From Amborella trichopoda (taxonomy: Eukaryota; Streptophyta; Magnoliopsida; Amborellales; Amborellaceae), in NCBI RefSeq assembly GCF_000471905.2, contig NW_006498435.1, positions 2,517,280 to 2,581,279 on the forward strand: DNA of 64,000 bases, read 5' to 3'. Shown in pieces: positions 45,881 through 58,129 of this stretch. The notes under the pieces are model-generated. The model was given only the letters and a program-made list of their open reading frames with translations, had not been told where the DNA came from and searched no databases. Every line of letters begins with the position of its first letter. The stretch's first letter is position 1. The translations under genes were made by a program, and so were the position numbers.

Positions 45881-47550
45881 ACCCATCATGGTCACCATGA
45901 GATCAATGCCCACACACAAGTCCACTATCCCTTGGCCAAATTTAAACCCTCACCATGTTTTCAGCCTCATTTAATGAGCGCTACCACCCCAATTACCCAT
46001 CTTCACCCTCATTAAGCCTCGTCAAATGCACATTTGTGATCTCCAAAGGCACAACCCTCAAGACCACCATCCACCATCCACCACACCCATTACCCGCACC
46101 AATACCGTTTATATATGTATTATAACAGTAATAAATAAACATGAGAGGACTTGGTCATGAAGCCATAGTAAAAATGGTTAAAGAAAAACAGGCATGGTGA
46201 AAACCCGAAAGATCACCATGAGTAAAAATGATAGACAGGCATGGTCATGAAACCATGAGTAAATGTTTTCTGTAAAGAAAAAAAGAATAAAAAATGGTGA
46301 AGACTGGAAAAGGCACCGTGAGTAAAAATGGAAAAGATGGCGGACGTGACCGTAAAGTCATAGGTAAAAGAACCTAATAAAAGAAGGAAGTTGGTGAAAG
46401 TTGTTCTATGGAGCTGCTTCCCCCCTCTTCAGGTGAAAACTTGAAAGGGCATCTGAACCAATAAGCAGATTGATGCAGTGCTCGCCTCCACAAGAGGCTT
46501 CAATAGGCACTCTAGACAAGAAAACCCGGTAGTCTGGGAGTCAACACGCTCCAAAAGAGGGTACCCTACTACTGGAACCAAAAAGAGCTTAAGAAAATTC
46601 CAACGGTTTGGTTCATTCCATGAAAAGAGCCCTAAAGTCAGAAGAATCAACAAGATGGTAAGTCGGAGGTCCATGCTAAAAGAGCTCATTCTAAAGAAGT
46701 CACCAAAACAGCTAAAGATGCTCCCCAAAACAGCTAAAGATGCTCCCCAAAGGAATTTGGCTGTCAAGCCCGACCAATACCTCCACCGACATCCAGGGTA
46801 ACAATCTCCTTAAGGTTCCCTGTTGCTGATGGTCAAGACTTTTTACGATGGCCAATGAAAAGCGCCTAACTATACCTGGTGAGACTGGGGCTTCAAGCTT
46901 CAAAGAGACCATCTCATCAAAAGCCCACTTATCGAAGGTTTAGAAATTTCAGGATGGCCAACAAAAAGCCCCTGATTGGATCTAATTGACTAGGGCCCAA
47001 AGAGGCACCCCGCCTATGAAACAAATTCCAAACCCCAACATAGCAGTTCATACACCCCATTAAGGGCCCTTGACTATCTATCTGAAGCACAAACATCTCT
47101 TGAAGTTGGACGAAAGCCCTTAAGTAAGGTCCCCATCAGAAGACCAAAAAGAAAGCTTGACTGATTTGGTTGAAAGCCCTTAGGCAAGGCCCCCGACTGC
47201 CAAACAAACCTTGATTCTGACTAACCGGTTCTACAAGCCCTTAGGGACCCCAATTATTAGAACAAAAAAGAAGGGTTGCTGAAGTGGGAAGCAAATTCCT
47301 TAAGCAAGGCCCCCACCAATAGCTCAAGACTCTTCTCCCCACAAAATCCTTGACGACCCCGGGTCTACAAACCCTTAAACAAGGCCCCTAATTGTTGAAG
47401 CACTTAGGTCATCCACCAAGGAAGAAGCTTGAAATTATTCCCCCTTTGCTAGTCATGTTGATGCGATGGCCGAGAAGAAAAAGAAGCCCAAAGGACCAAT
47501 TTTGATTCCTAATGTTGTTGTCCTTCTCGTTTCTCTCGAAGCACAACATT

Positions 47551-47562
47551 AGGTGGGGAAAG
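47551..47562 (+). other. Polypurine tract of element G
   Basis: AGGTGGGGAAAG stands one base before the LTR start TATTACAGGGTATTTTT (47,564). A purine run at this position primes plus-strand DNA synthesis in LTR elements. Confidence 0.65.
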
Positions 47563-49149
47563 CTATTACAGGGTATTTTTCGACACTTGTGTCCCCGATA
47601 CGAATAAGGAGGAAGCTAATTGTGACCTAAGCCTACGGGTACCAAAATGCCTGCAGACTACAGAAGCACTACTCAAATAAACCCTGATCTGGAGCGAATT
47701 TTTGAAAGGCGATGGATGAGTCCTAAATAGCATTTCGGGTTAACAATTGATGCCTTAAGAACATCCACCAAGTTTCATCGCAATTCGAAAATGTTACGGG
47801 GGATCAAACACAAAACCAGTTTTCAAATTCAGCCCTTAATAAGCTGAAAAAACACTTTATAACTACCTCTCTATCACTAGGGCCTCATATGAGCACCAAA
47901 CCACTTCTGCTGGATTCAAAAGGTCTGAAAACCCTTAGATATCAAATTTCAACTTATTTGGATGCATCTAGACCATTTCGCGGCCAACTGACCCAAAAGC
48001 GATAGGTTACACTATTCTGGTGCACCCTCGGTGAACCAATTTCCATTTACAGAAACTATGTTTTGATTTTGAGATCTCCTTAAAAAAGACATAACTTCTC
48101 CATAATAAGTCTGATCAAGCACAAATTTTAGGAGGTCCTTCTCCTCGTTGATGCGCATGTTTTGATATATGGCACGATCTGTGATGGAAGAAATCCTAGT
48201 GAAAAGTTGTTCAAGAAAACTCATGTATTGCAGATTTTTGCAAGAAGGAGATCCCTTCAATCAAATAGCCATATCATGAAGCCTCGACCTCAGATCATCT
48301 TGAAAATGGGTCCATTGCGACCATGACGTTGAGGGCTTTGATCGAACGTGCACATCATGTGTGATAAATGACCAAAAAGGTTGTATTTTAAGGTTGTAAT
48401 AAGGGGTAAGTTCTTGCATCAGGGATGGATTCCAACAACTTCCCCAATTCGGAAAGTGGTGGTCAGGTCACCAAATTGTGGCATGCTTATCACAAAACGA
48501 TGATGGCAGCTTCACCGTTGTTCTACGATAGAAAGGTCAAACCAAAATGTCAAAGAATGGGCAAGATCTAAGATCAAATATCGTAAATTTCTCATATATG
48601 CCGGATTTTTGTCAAGAGCTCAACACTTCGATTCAAGGATCAAGTAATATGTCAAAACAATCACCTTGCAGAGACCAGCACTTTCGCAGTAGTTGTTTTG
48701 CTGGAAGGTCACCGGAAGAGCCCGAAATGAGTTCTGAATGATCACCATAACCCATGGGCCATTTTTGGTGACCATCTTGCCATTTCCAAGATTGTGGGTA
48801 GGGGCAAAATGATCAATTTGTCCCAAAAAAGGAATTTAAATTTAAATCATAAAAAGTGTAATGTTTAGCAATTAGGATTAATTTTGAGCATCCATCCTTA
48901 TTTCAACGGGGTGCTACACAAGCATTACATGTTCATTTGTATAGAGGACTTCCCCATACGCTAAAAAATTAATAGAATTAGCTTGAGTTTTCCTTGGTTG
49001 GTAATTTTTTTGTCTCTGCCTTCTTCACTCAAAGAGAGGAGAGAGAAAATGTTTCCCCACAAGCCACTACCCCTAAAACTTCTCACTTCCTACTTGGATC
49101 TCTCTACTCCCATTCTAACCCTCGGTCCGATTCAAGGGCCACACCAGGT

Positions 49150-51420
49150 AATCCCCCACACTTTCTCTCTCCTCTCCTCTTCTCTTTCTCTCTTCCTCAC
49201 CCTTTCTCTCTCTTTCCCTCTTTTCCTTTTATCTCTCCTCTCTTCTCATTCTCTTTCCCTCTCTCTCCCCTTCTCCACTTCTCTCTCTTTTGCTTCTTCT
49301 CTCTTTCCTTTTCTCTCTCTCTTTCTCTCTCGCTCAACTTGTCAGTAAGCCACCTGACTCTCTCTCTCCTTCTCTCTCCATCTCTCTCTCATCTTTTACC
49401 TCGCCCAACCAGGCCGACGGCTAAGCCGTCAGCTCGACTCCCTCTCTCCTTCTCTCTCACTCTCTTCTCTCTCTCTCCACTCTCTCCTTCGTCTTCTCCT
49501 TTCCTTCTCTCTCTCTCTCTCTCTCTCTCGCCCAACAAGGTCAGCGGCTTACTCCTCTCTCCCTCCTTCACTCTCTCCCTCTCCCTTCTCTTCTATCTCT
49601 TTCTCCGCCGTCAACATGCCTCCCTCTCTTTCNNNNNNNNNNNNNNNNNNNNNNNNNNNNNNNNNNNNNNNNNNNNNNNNNNNNNNNNNNNNNNNNNNNN
49701 NNNNNNNNNNNNNNNNNNNNNNNNNNNNNNNNNNNNNNNNNNNNNNNNNNNNNNNNNNNNNNNNNNNNNNNNNNNNNNNNNNNNNNNNNNNNNNNNNNNN
49801 NNNNNNNNNNNNNNNNNNNNNNNNNNNNNNNNNNNNNNNNNNNNNNNNNNNNNNNNNNNNNNNNNNNNNNNNNNNNNNNNNNNNNNNNNNNNNNNNNNNN
49901 NNNNNNNNNNNNNNNNNNNNNNNNNNNNNNNNNNNNNNNNNNNNNNNNNNNNNNNNNNNNNNNNNNNNNNNNNNNNNNNNNNNNNNNNNNNNNNNNNNNN
50001 NNNNNNNNNNNNNNNNNNNNNNNNNNNNNNNNNNNNNNNNNNNNNNNNNNNNNNNNNNNNNNNNNNNNNNNNNNNNNNNNNNNNNNNNNNNNNNNNNNNN
50101 NNNNNNNNNNNNNNNNNNNNNNNNNNNNNNNNNNNNNNNNNNNNNNNNNNNNNNNNNNNNNNNNNNNNNNNNNNNNNNNNNNNNNNNNNNNNNNNNNNNN
50201 NNNNNNNNNNNNNNNNNNNNNNNNNNNNNNNNNNNNNNNNNNNNNNNNNNNNNNNNNNNNNNNNNNNNNNNNNNNNNNNNNNNNNNNNNNNNNNNNNNNN
50301 NNNNNNNNNNNNNNNNNNNNNNNNNNNNNNNNNNNNNNNNNNNNNNNNNNNNNNNNNNNNNNNNNNNNNNNNNNNNNNNNNNNNNNNNNNNNNNNNNNNN
50401 NNNNNNNNNNNNNNNNNNNNNNNNNNNNNNNNNNNNNNNNNNNNNNNNCTTTCTCCGCCGTCAACATGCCTCCCTCTCTTTCTTTCTCTCTCTTTCCTTC
50501 CTTCTCTCTCTATCTCACTCTTCTCCATCTTATTCAATCTCTATGCTTCCTTTTCTCTCCTTCTCTCTCTCACACAACTAGATTGACGGCTAAGCCGCCG
50601 ACTTGCCTCCCTCTCTCCTTCTCTCTCTCTTTCTTTCTCTCTTTGTCTCTCTATTCTCCCTCTCCTCACTCTCTCTCTTCTCTCCATGTCCAATCGGATT
50701 GGTGGCTTTTTGTCTTTATCTTTCTCTCTCTATATATGCTCAATCGGGCCGACGATTAAGCACTAGCCCACCCCTCTTTCTCTCTTCTTCATCTCTCCCT
50801 CTCTCTCACCCCATGCCTGCCTCTCCTTCTCTCTTTTTCTTCTCTCTTGCTCTCTCTCTCACTTGCTTTATCTTTCTTTTTCTTGTTGTCGCTCTCACTC
50901 ACTCTCTATTCACTCCCTCCTTCCCTTCTCTCTTTCCGCTCATCTTCTCTCTCTTACCCTCTCTTATTCTCATACTCTATCATCTCTCTTCCTCTCATCT
51001 CTCTCTCCTGCTCTCCTCTTCCTCTTTTTCATTCCCTCTTTATTCTATATTCTCTCTCTTTCTTCGTCATTCTCTCTTATTTGCTCTCTTTTTCTCTCTC
51101 TTTCTCTCTTTTCTCTCTCTCACTCACTCTCTTTCTCTCTTTTCTCTCTCTCACTCACTCTCTTTCTCTCTTTCTTCCTCTCTCCCTCTCTCTCTTACTA
51201 GCTCTCTCACCCTCTTTCTCTCCCTTTCGCTTCCTCATTCTCTCTCTTCCTCGTTCCCTCTCTCTCCTCCTCTCTTCTTCTCTCTTTCTCTCTTTCCTCC
51301 TCACTCTCTCCTTCCTCTTCTTTTCTTCTCTCTTTCTCTCTTCTCGCTCTCATTCTCTCTTCACTCTCTCATTCTCTCTTCTCCCTCTCTCTCTTCTTAC
51401 ATTATTTCTTCCTTTATCTC
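49150..51420 (+). repeat. CT-rich tract with scattered hairpin units in LTR G
   Basis: More than 1.4 kb of near-pure TCTCTCT/TTTCTC sequence around the gap. Embedded units carry GCCGACGGCTAAGCCGTC-type cores (49,415-49,430; 50,583-50,600), where GACGGC and GCCGTC flank TAA as a perfect stem. Long Ser/Leu/Phe frames across it (for example 50,603-51,559) are translations of this simple sequence and not genes. Confidence 0.85.
49633..50448. other. Assembly gap (816 N)
   Basis: The 34 bp before the gap (49,599-49,632) and the 34 bp after it (50,449-50,482) are identical (CTTTCTCCGCCGTCAACATG and onward). The gap may hide tandem units, or the two contig ends may simply overlap. Confidence 0.95.
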
Positions 51421-51997
51421 TTCTAAGCTCCTTCTCTTTGTTCCTCGACCGTCTACTTTCTCAACTGTTATTCTCTCTCTACAATTATGTTACTCTTTTG
51501 TTCACCCAAGGAATCATCTTTTACAATCTTTTCATTTAACTATTTATTTATTTACATGAGGTTGTTTGTCAAGATGGCACCAGAAGGCTGTCAAATCAAC
51601 AAATTGTCTCTTGTCATCCCCACACCCTACCTTTACATATATACCCATCAAACAAAAGGTCAGGGTCCTCTGAACACCCTTATCTTACAATCTTATGTGT
51701 GTGTGTACGTGTGTGTTCAAGAGGTGCAAAGTGTAGGTAAGGAAGCTAAAGTCGAACCGGCCTCAGGCTAAGGACTTTCCATTGTGATATAAGAGGGCAC
51801 CTGTAAATGCCTGAGCGTGTCATGAACCCATCATGAGGTAGGTCCCACCTCACACCATATAATTCTCTCTCATTAGTTGGTATCTGCCCGCATGTGCACC
51901 TCACATACTGCGGCTTTCGAGAGAGTGATCTCAGGTCAGACCCACCCATCTGGATCCCCACATGGTCATACGACCCGATAAGATCGACGTCCAACCA

Positions 51998-52247
51998 CCT
52001 AGGTCATCACAACCCATACTCACTTGAACTCATGTCCCCAATGTATACTTACACCTAGCCCTCACTCAAGAGTCTAGACCCTTCTCTCAAGCACCTTCGC
52101 CTTCAAAGGATGACATTCTAAGCTATTTTATCAAGTGGATACATACCCTATGCAAATTTCACAAGTGAGCCGAAGTCATGCCTAGCCTTAAAGGCTGGGG
52201 GGCTTTCTCACTTGTCTAAGAGGGCTTTCTCACTGATCTATGAGCGC
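51998..52247 (+). other. Flank of element G with LTR-like U5 remnant
   Basis: CTGGGGGGCTTTCTCAC, twice AAGAGGGCTTTCTCAC-like, then (to about 52,400) AGGTAAGTCTTACCTCGCAC resembles the U5 block before the PBS in other LTRs (for example 1,340-1,400). It is probably an LTR scrap. No coding is seen. Confidence 0.4.
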
Positions 52248-54440
52248 TTAGAGCCAAGGTGCGTCTCGATCCCTACTAAGCAAGGTAAGTCTTACCTCGC
52301 ACTCATTATCTTGTTGATTTGAACCAAACACACTGCACCGTTCAACCCTCAACCTAGCGGGCATAGAAGTCATCCTCACGTGGACACACGCGTGAGCTCG
52401 AAAGGGGTAACGCGAAATACACACATGAACTCTCTTCCCTTCCTCCTCTAGAAATAAGAGGGAGGGCTCGAAAGTGATTTTAAGATGAGGGTCTTTCCTT
52501 CTCTTGTACGAGACTTGCGCGGGACAATAAAATTCCATGGGCGACCATTCATCCCAGAGATCTTCGCAGATCAGAGCGTAAACAACAGGTGATGCAAAGA
52601 TATTAGTGTTGGCTGACTTCCTCTTCCCCTTCCCCTGAGAATCTGTACTAATGTCTCCCACTGCCTCCTTCATGGCCTCTTCAGTCACAAGGCCCTCTCG
52701 GCCAATGGGATAGGGTCACGGGCCACCTCGTGACCTTCGTTTCTGATCTTTGGGCTTGTATCACGGAACTCACTTGATTCTCTAGAATCAGTTTGTGATG
52801 GACAATGTCTTTTTCTTATTTTCGTGCCCATTAAGCTTCCTTTAGAGGAAGAAGGGCTTGGGCCCTCCTTCTTCTCTTTCTTTTTCTCGGATGAAGGCTT
52901 GCTTGATGTGGCGCTTGTACCCTCGCATGACTTCTCACTCTTGGGCTCATTCATTAAAGTAGAAGCCTGACGATGCTTGCTAGAGTCCATTATCTTGCAA
53001 AGATCTCCAATAGCATTCCTGGGCCTTCAACTGAAGTCCCAACAAGTTGGTTAGGTGATGATAGAATGAGACTTGAGTCTCTCCTATCACCCCTTCTGAG
53101 ACAATCTCACCTACCAGACGATAGGCACTCACGATGTTCTAGCCTTCTGCAAAATCCAGGCCAATTGTCCAATTGACTTAAACATTATAAATTTTTAACT
53201 TAAAGCGGGCATGCAATGTCCCATCTTCCTAAAATTTGGGAATAACTTCAATGGGCTCATGAAAATGATCCCGCTGGTGCTCATTGTACCACGAATAATA
53301 GCTTCAGGTCATAGAGATTTCCCGGCTATAATGGGGAATGATGAATATGCAGGACTTGTCTTAACCACGTGCAAGAGTCCCATGCTGATTTCACATTATG
53401 ATTTGATTAAGTCCCTTGCCTAGTGAAGTTGTAAAGAATAAGGTAATCTTGGTCCTTCTTGTGTTGTCGATCAAAGCGATGAGGATTGTACTACTGAATA
53501 GACGTGCTTACCCACCCTCAGAGGAAGTAAAGCCCCTCGAATATTAAGGAGATACATGATTTCCCGGTCAATGCTCAGGTTCCTCTCAATTCGATAGGCA
53601 TACTCATCAACGAGAAGGCTCTCCCGAGAGTCCCCCAATGGGAAAGGAACATGAGAAAGTCATCTTCTCAGAAAACTCGGCTTTCTTAAACAGGCAAGTG
53701 AAAGACCGACTTACGACTCATCAAGCGTAGTAAGTAAGGGAAGGTGTTGACATTGGTGTCTGGGGAATACTTGTAGCTACTAGAGAAATAAGCACCCAGC
53801 CATCCATAGACGTAATCAATGAGGAAGGGGGTCTTAAAACTCATCAGAATCTTTTTGATATATGTTGTTGCCCCTAGCCCATTTTATATGATGCACAACA
53901 TGGGCTACGCCAAAGCATACCTATGGCCTTTGGCAAAATTGCAGGCAGCATAAAGACATTCCAGTAGGACCACATAGCTATTGTACGTCATTTTTTACGT
54001 ACTTACATCTCCCAAGAGACCAAGGAAAGATCCAGCAACAGCCTAGTCCTACGGGTACCCAAGACACCGTCAGGCCGAAGTTGTGACGTAAAATAACACT
54101 TAGAACCATATGACCTGTGTACATTGCCATCACACCAAGGAAGGACCTTACAACTGTAGCCCTATGTTAGTGGCTTCAGAACTATGCCAGACCACCGCCA
54201 CCACATTCAGAATGTCAAAAATTTCTTGAAGACTAAATTTGGGCTCAATTGGACCACCCGAAAGGAGTCTATGCCCCTGCGGCCTCACAGCAGGCGAGTT
54301 TCACACTAGCGCAGTGTGGCTTCACTGATCTAGTCCCCAAACATGGAGACTACGACATTGGGTGCCGAGAGCTGCTTCAAGAACCCATGGCGTCTTTCAT
54401 TAAAACCCAGAAGGACCCAAATTCAGATCTGTTCTAGGTC
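52248..54440 (-). pseudogene. Plant mobile domain (PMD)-like coding fossil
   Basis: On the minus strand from about 54,440 the translation contains GGPIEPKFSLQEIFDILN, then MTYNSYVVLLECLYAACNFA, then FLIDYVYGWLGAYFSSSYKY and FPYLLRLMSRKSV. The HYLYGWLA-like heart followed by a line about the conserved YxG/FSG region is typical of plant mobile domain proteins, known both from host genes (MAIN/MAIL family) and from plant transposable elements. After it comes a Ser/Lys-rich stretch (KPSSEKKKEKKEGPSPSSSK) and a C-terminal segment (VYALICEDLWDEWSPMEFY). No gag or pol is attached here. It is broken in many places. The identification is by pattern only. Confidence 0.45.
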
Positions 54441-54479
54441 ACGCCAACCTCATCATTTTGACCTAAGGCATCCACTGTG

Positions 54480-55944
54480 GCATGAGGTAGAGTCAAACTT
54501 CTCCTGAAAAGAAGGTGCTTGCAAAACCAGAAAACTAGGGTTTAAGAAGAATAAGAAGAAGCCTCGAATCCAGTGAAGCACAACTCGAAAACCAAGCAAC
54601 GGATCACCATGGGGATGAGTTCAATGCAATCACCTCGCAAAGAGCTGTAGACTGGTATAACTCTTGCATTTAATCCAAGGTCTGATGAATGCAAGTCCCC
54701 AAGTCACAGAAGAAGTAAATCTACCCGGTTGCTAAATCCCTTTGTCTGGTGACCTCCCAAATTAGGTAAAAACGCAAACCAAAACATAATCAGCCCAAAC
54801 TCGGTGCAAAATAACTGCGACTCTCTCCTCTCTCATTTGCAAGTTGAGCCAGAAGCCAAAACATCGTGAGTCGAACTGCATTGGCAAACAAAGTTCACAA
54901 ATTTGGCCGAACTTCCACCCTATAGGAAAAGGCCACCATAACAAGACTTAAGGGCATCAAAATGCTCAGAATCGCAAGGACATTGAAGATATGCTTACAA
55001 ATCATCTGAACCATCACCACGCGGAAAAATCTTCCAAGATCTGGCCATGGCAGAACAACTTGCATGCACGGACGGCTTCATCATTAGCAGAAAAGATCTC
55101 AATGACATTTTGGTCATTGCGCTTAATTTAGGGATTTATTTCGAAATTCTTAAATTGTAATTAATCTTTGTTTTTTAGCATTGACCCTTGTTGGGTGAAT
55201 CCTCTATATAAGAAAGCTTAATTCAATTGTAAACGGGCTTGGAAAAATCCTTTGGGCAGGGTATTTACGCATTACAAAACGAAGGGATCACATTTATCGT
55301 TGGCTTTTGAGTCCTTAATTCCATCAGGAGGAGAGAGAAAACTTAGAGACAAAAAAATACCCCTAAGCACATGGACTCCCCCCCTCTCTCTTAAACTAGG
55401 CCACGCCCTAACCCTTCTCTCTCTCTCCCCCCTTTTACGCAACACAGTGTCTGCCCCAAGAAGCTACCTACGTCACCAACAAATGAACGGACGAGAGTGA
55501 ACCCACGAGAACCAACCCTCGGGTTCTCTCACACCTTTCCATCGACCAGCCAGCTTCCCCCCTCGAGGCCATAATCATAAGGAGGGACAACCGGATCCCA
55601 TACCCATCGCATGTAACAGAGAGAGAGAGAGAGAGTAAAGAGGTTGCTAGCCTGAAGAGTCTTTATCCAAACTACGCTAGAGCACAACCGAAGGGCTTCA
55701 TAACTATTTTAAGAGGGCTAACCACCCATACGTGTCCCCCGAACCCCAAGTGGTGAGGTTAGCACCTCAAAGTACCCTCGCCATAAAAAATCTCTCTCCT
55801 TGTTGGTGCCTATCTACCCGCATGAGCCTCGCGTGCTCGTGCGCACCCCTCACCGGTGCACACACTTATCTCCTCTCACAAGTAACCTCACGGTTGTCTG
55901 AGAGAGGCTTCTCGCCACGACCCATCGACAACCAGGTCTGACCA
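54480..55944 (+). repeat. LTR of element I
   Basis: A compact LTR; its start is not well defined. The U3 end has GGGATTTATTTCG, ATTGTAATTAATC and a TATATAAG (55,205-55,212), like LTR G. A GA run lies at 55,618-55,634, and U5 has CTCTCTCCTTGTTGGTGCC and a TCTGACCA terminus. It lacks the large hairpin array of its relatives. Confidence 0.55.
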
Positions 55945-55945
55945 A

Positions 55946-55965
55946 CTGGTGAGTCCACTGGAGAC
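55946..55965 (+). other. Primer binding site of element I
   Basis: CTGGTGAGTCCACTGGAGAC lies two bases after the LTR end ACCA. It is a variant of the PBS in A-D. Confidence 0.65.
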
Positions 55966-56772
55966 CCGTCGCCCTATATTCAAGTACCAACCTCCCTTTC
56001 TTCTCTCTTTAAAATTGTTATGGGATCACATTGTCCCTCCTTAGTCCGGATTGAGGATTTCTACATCCCCATAGCTGAGACCTCACTTGGGGCGAGCAGA
56101 CCATCTGGTCCTGCCTCCTCCGTGTCCTACTCAAGCAACCGGGTTATCCCTGCTATTCTAGTCTTGCTTAGGAAAACTCAGGGTATGCGTGCTCAAGCTC
56201 ACTGCCCCTCCTCTTCTAGCGTCAAGGGAACATCCCCTGATGTCAACTACATGGGTGGTGGCACAACCGCCCCCAATCATAAGCACCCAGTCACTGGCGA
56301 ACACCCTGTCAGTCACATGTCTCTACGTGGTTCTTGTTCCACTATTCCTCCACTCCTAGCGGATCCCAGCAGAACCACTGCCTCTATGGGTAATTGAAAG
56401 GTGACCCCACCCATGTCTCACAAGGGCATTGCTAGTGCTTTACAATCGCATGCAAACACCATATGATGGTGGTTTTTATGTCAGTCCGTACAGCTGCCCG
56501 ACCGTCACGCACCCATACGCATATGTTATGGCGATGGTCCAATCATCACAATAATGAATCGAGACAGGCGACAGCCCACTCAGCTCTCCCTAACAGTTTT
56601 TGGTCTCTTCCAACGCGGAGACTGGCCACATTTTGCATGTTAATCCTCTAGTTCGGGGCAGTCGAAAGGCTGAGGCTCGACGAACACATGACTTTCAAGA
56701 CAATCGAAAGTCCCATAAACAGATGCACATGCATGTTCAAGGCCTTGTGGCCTCACTGACAAAACGGACAAG
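55966..56772 (+). pseudogene. Leader start, element I
   Basis: An open stretch at 56,020-56,397 begins MGSHCPSLVRIEDFYIPIAE and continues Ser/Pro/His-rich. RIEDFYIPIAE parallels the RIGDFLI.AF phrase in the leaders of B, C and D. The LTR of D interrupts it at 56,773. Confidence 0.4.
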
Positions 56773-58068
56773 TGTTTAAACACATTTTTTCAGCACCTTG
56801 GGTCCCCGATGCGGAATAAAAGAGAATTCGGTCAATAAAGCCTTGACATGCAATAGAAATCCTGACAGTCTTAAAATTTTCTCAAAATGGGTCAGAATCT
56901 TCTTAAGCACTGCAAAAGGCCACCAACCAAGTTTTGTTGCAATCTAACATGTTTAATGCAGCGCAGACAAAGCAACAATTTCACAAAAATCAGCCTCTAA
57001 CACCCTGAAACAGACATCAAAGCTAGAACTCTATTTTCAATGCATCAAACAATTGTGGGACCACTGTCATTGGATTCGGCATGGTCGAAAACCCTTAGTG
57101 GTCAAGTTTCGGCTTAAACGGACATTTCAAGACAAAGTTATGGGTGAAACATTAAAAAGTGATAAGCCGCATCCCGTGTGGCCTCCGTACACCAATCTCC
57201 ATTAAAGGAGACTGGTTTATATAGTCACGAGTAGCAACTTTGAAGACTCATATCCCACTCATCTTGAGTCGGATCACCCTCGAATTTTGTGAGTGTGTTC
57301 GTCTCGTCAAGACGAGTGTTTTGATATGTGGCACGCCCCATGACAATACCCGAGCAGGGAGAAAAACTAGAGAGAAGTTGGCAATTCATGAAGACAGTTG
57401 CAGAAAATTCAGCAGCAAGATGCCTCACTCAAGTGGCCATATCACGGCGCTCGCGTACCAATCAACGCCAAACCAATTGCATTATGTACGTAAGGTCCGA
57501 GTACGATGTGTACGATGAATGGTTGGATTCGGCATAAGAAGGCATCAAAGTTGCTGTTTACTCCGACAGCCGAATTTCAAGATTCAGCCAAAAACCCAAG
57601 ACCACAAAATCATCTCACGGGCACAAAATCGAGCTGCGTTTGTACAACGTGATCGTGATGGCATGCTCAGTGAAATTTAGCGAAGAAACCAAAGAAAAAC
57701 AACAAGAAACAAGCACACAATCAATCGAAAGTTTTCAAGATCTATACAATTTTGAGTCGCATGATCAAGGCCTAAAAAATGTGATCCATGCCTCGAAGTT
57801 GGTATCAAATAGATCATCATGCCGAGCCCAACAAGAAAGATTTCATCTTTCTGCCAAATGGATGCCGGAGCAACCCCGAATCAATCATGGAAGATCACGT
57901 ACATTCTAAGGCAGCAGTAGGGACAGTTTTAAAATTTCATATATTGTTGGGCAGGGCCAAAACAATCCTTTTGCACCCGTTTTTAGAATTTATTTTAATT
58001 CAATTAAATTGTAATTATCATCAATTAGGCTAGATTTTGAGCATCCGCCTAATGTTTGGGCCTAATTT

Positions 58069-58129
58069 TATAAGTACATGTTAAACCTAATTGTAAAGGC
58101 CCCCCTCATTTTTCAATCTCATGAATAAA
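58069..58129 (+). promoter_or_regulatory. LTR D promoter and polyadenylation signal
   Basis: TATAAG (58,069-58,074) and AATAAA (58,124-58,129) are 55 bp apart. The predicted start lies between them, so the hairpin array is in the transcribed U5. Confidence 0.6.

Larger units (their letters stand above)
43511..47550 (+). other. 4-kb 3' noncoding region of element G
   Basis: Between integrase and the polypurine tract lie several different tandem-repeat blocks (entries at 43,511, 44,080, 45,030 and 45,655). Further stretches hold recurring ATGGTGAAAACC/GTCATGAAACCATGAGTAAA phrases (46,170-46,370) and GCCCTTAAGCAAGGCCCCC phrases every 60-110 bp (46,990-47,400). A 22-bp stretch is doubled at 46,706-46,749. 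No long coding frame is convincing. Confidence 0.6.
42731..51997 (+). mobile_element. Element G: Tat/Ogre-type element, 3' half (integrase end, 3' region, 3' LTR)
   Basis: Integrase core and C-terminal module, about 4 kb of repeat-rich noncoding DNA, a polypurine tract and a 4.4-kb LTR follow in the order expected for the 3' half of a + strand element. The LTR ends at 51,997 without a PBS. Its LTR belongs to the second subfamily with H1, H2 and I, so G is probably not the missing half of C. It is broken. Confidence 0.75.
47564..51997 (+). repeat. 3' LTR of element G
   Basis: About 4.4 kb including 816 N. It starts TATTACAGGGTATTTTTCG, has a weak TATA (TGTATAGAG near 48,939), a CAGGTAAT donor-like site at 49,146, a long CT tract with hairpin units, and a U5 end with CTCTCTCATTAGTTGG and GAGAGTGATCTC. 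It ends CCAACCA at 51,997. The lack of a PBS afterwards shows it is the downstream LTR. The following CCTAG may be one copy of a target-site duplication. Confidence 0.7.
54480..56772 (+). mobile_element. Element I: Tat/Ogre-type, LTR to leader, cut by element D
   Basis: The LTR (about 54,480-55,944), PBS (55,946-55,965) and start of a leader (55,966-56,772) are followed by the LTR start of element D. I must be older than D. The LTR resembles G in its U5 end. Confidence 0.65.

Noticed and set aside
50603-51559. 318-residue Ser/Leu/Phe-rich open frame, and similar frames at 48,994-49,348, 58,147-58,634 and 59,093-60,019
   Set aside because: They are translations of CT-rich simple sequence and hairpin arrays in LTRs. 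Several overlapping frames are open at once and no domain is visible.
42731-51997. Element G as the missing 3' half of element C
   Set aside because: The order would fit, but the LTR of G belongs to the subfamily of H1, H2 and I, and differs from LTR C in its start block, so they are more likely separate elements.
54249-54437. 62-residue + strand frame (MDHPKGVYAPAASQQ)
   Set aside because: It lies antisense to the plant-mobile-domain-like fossil and shows no conserved feature.
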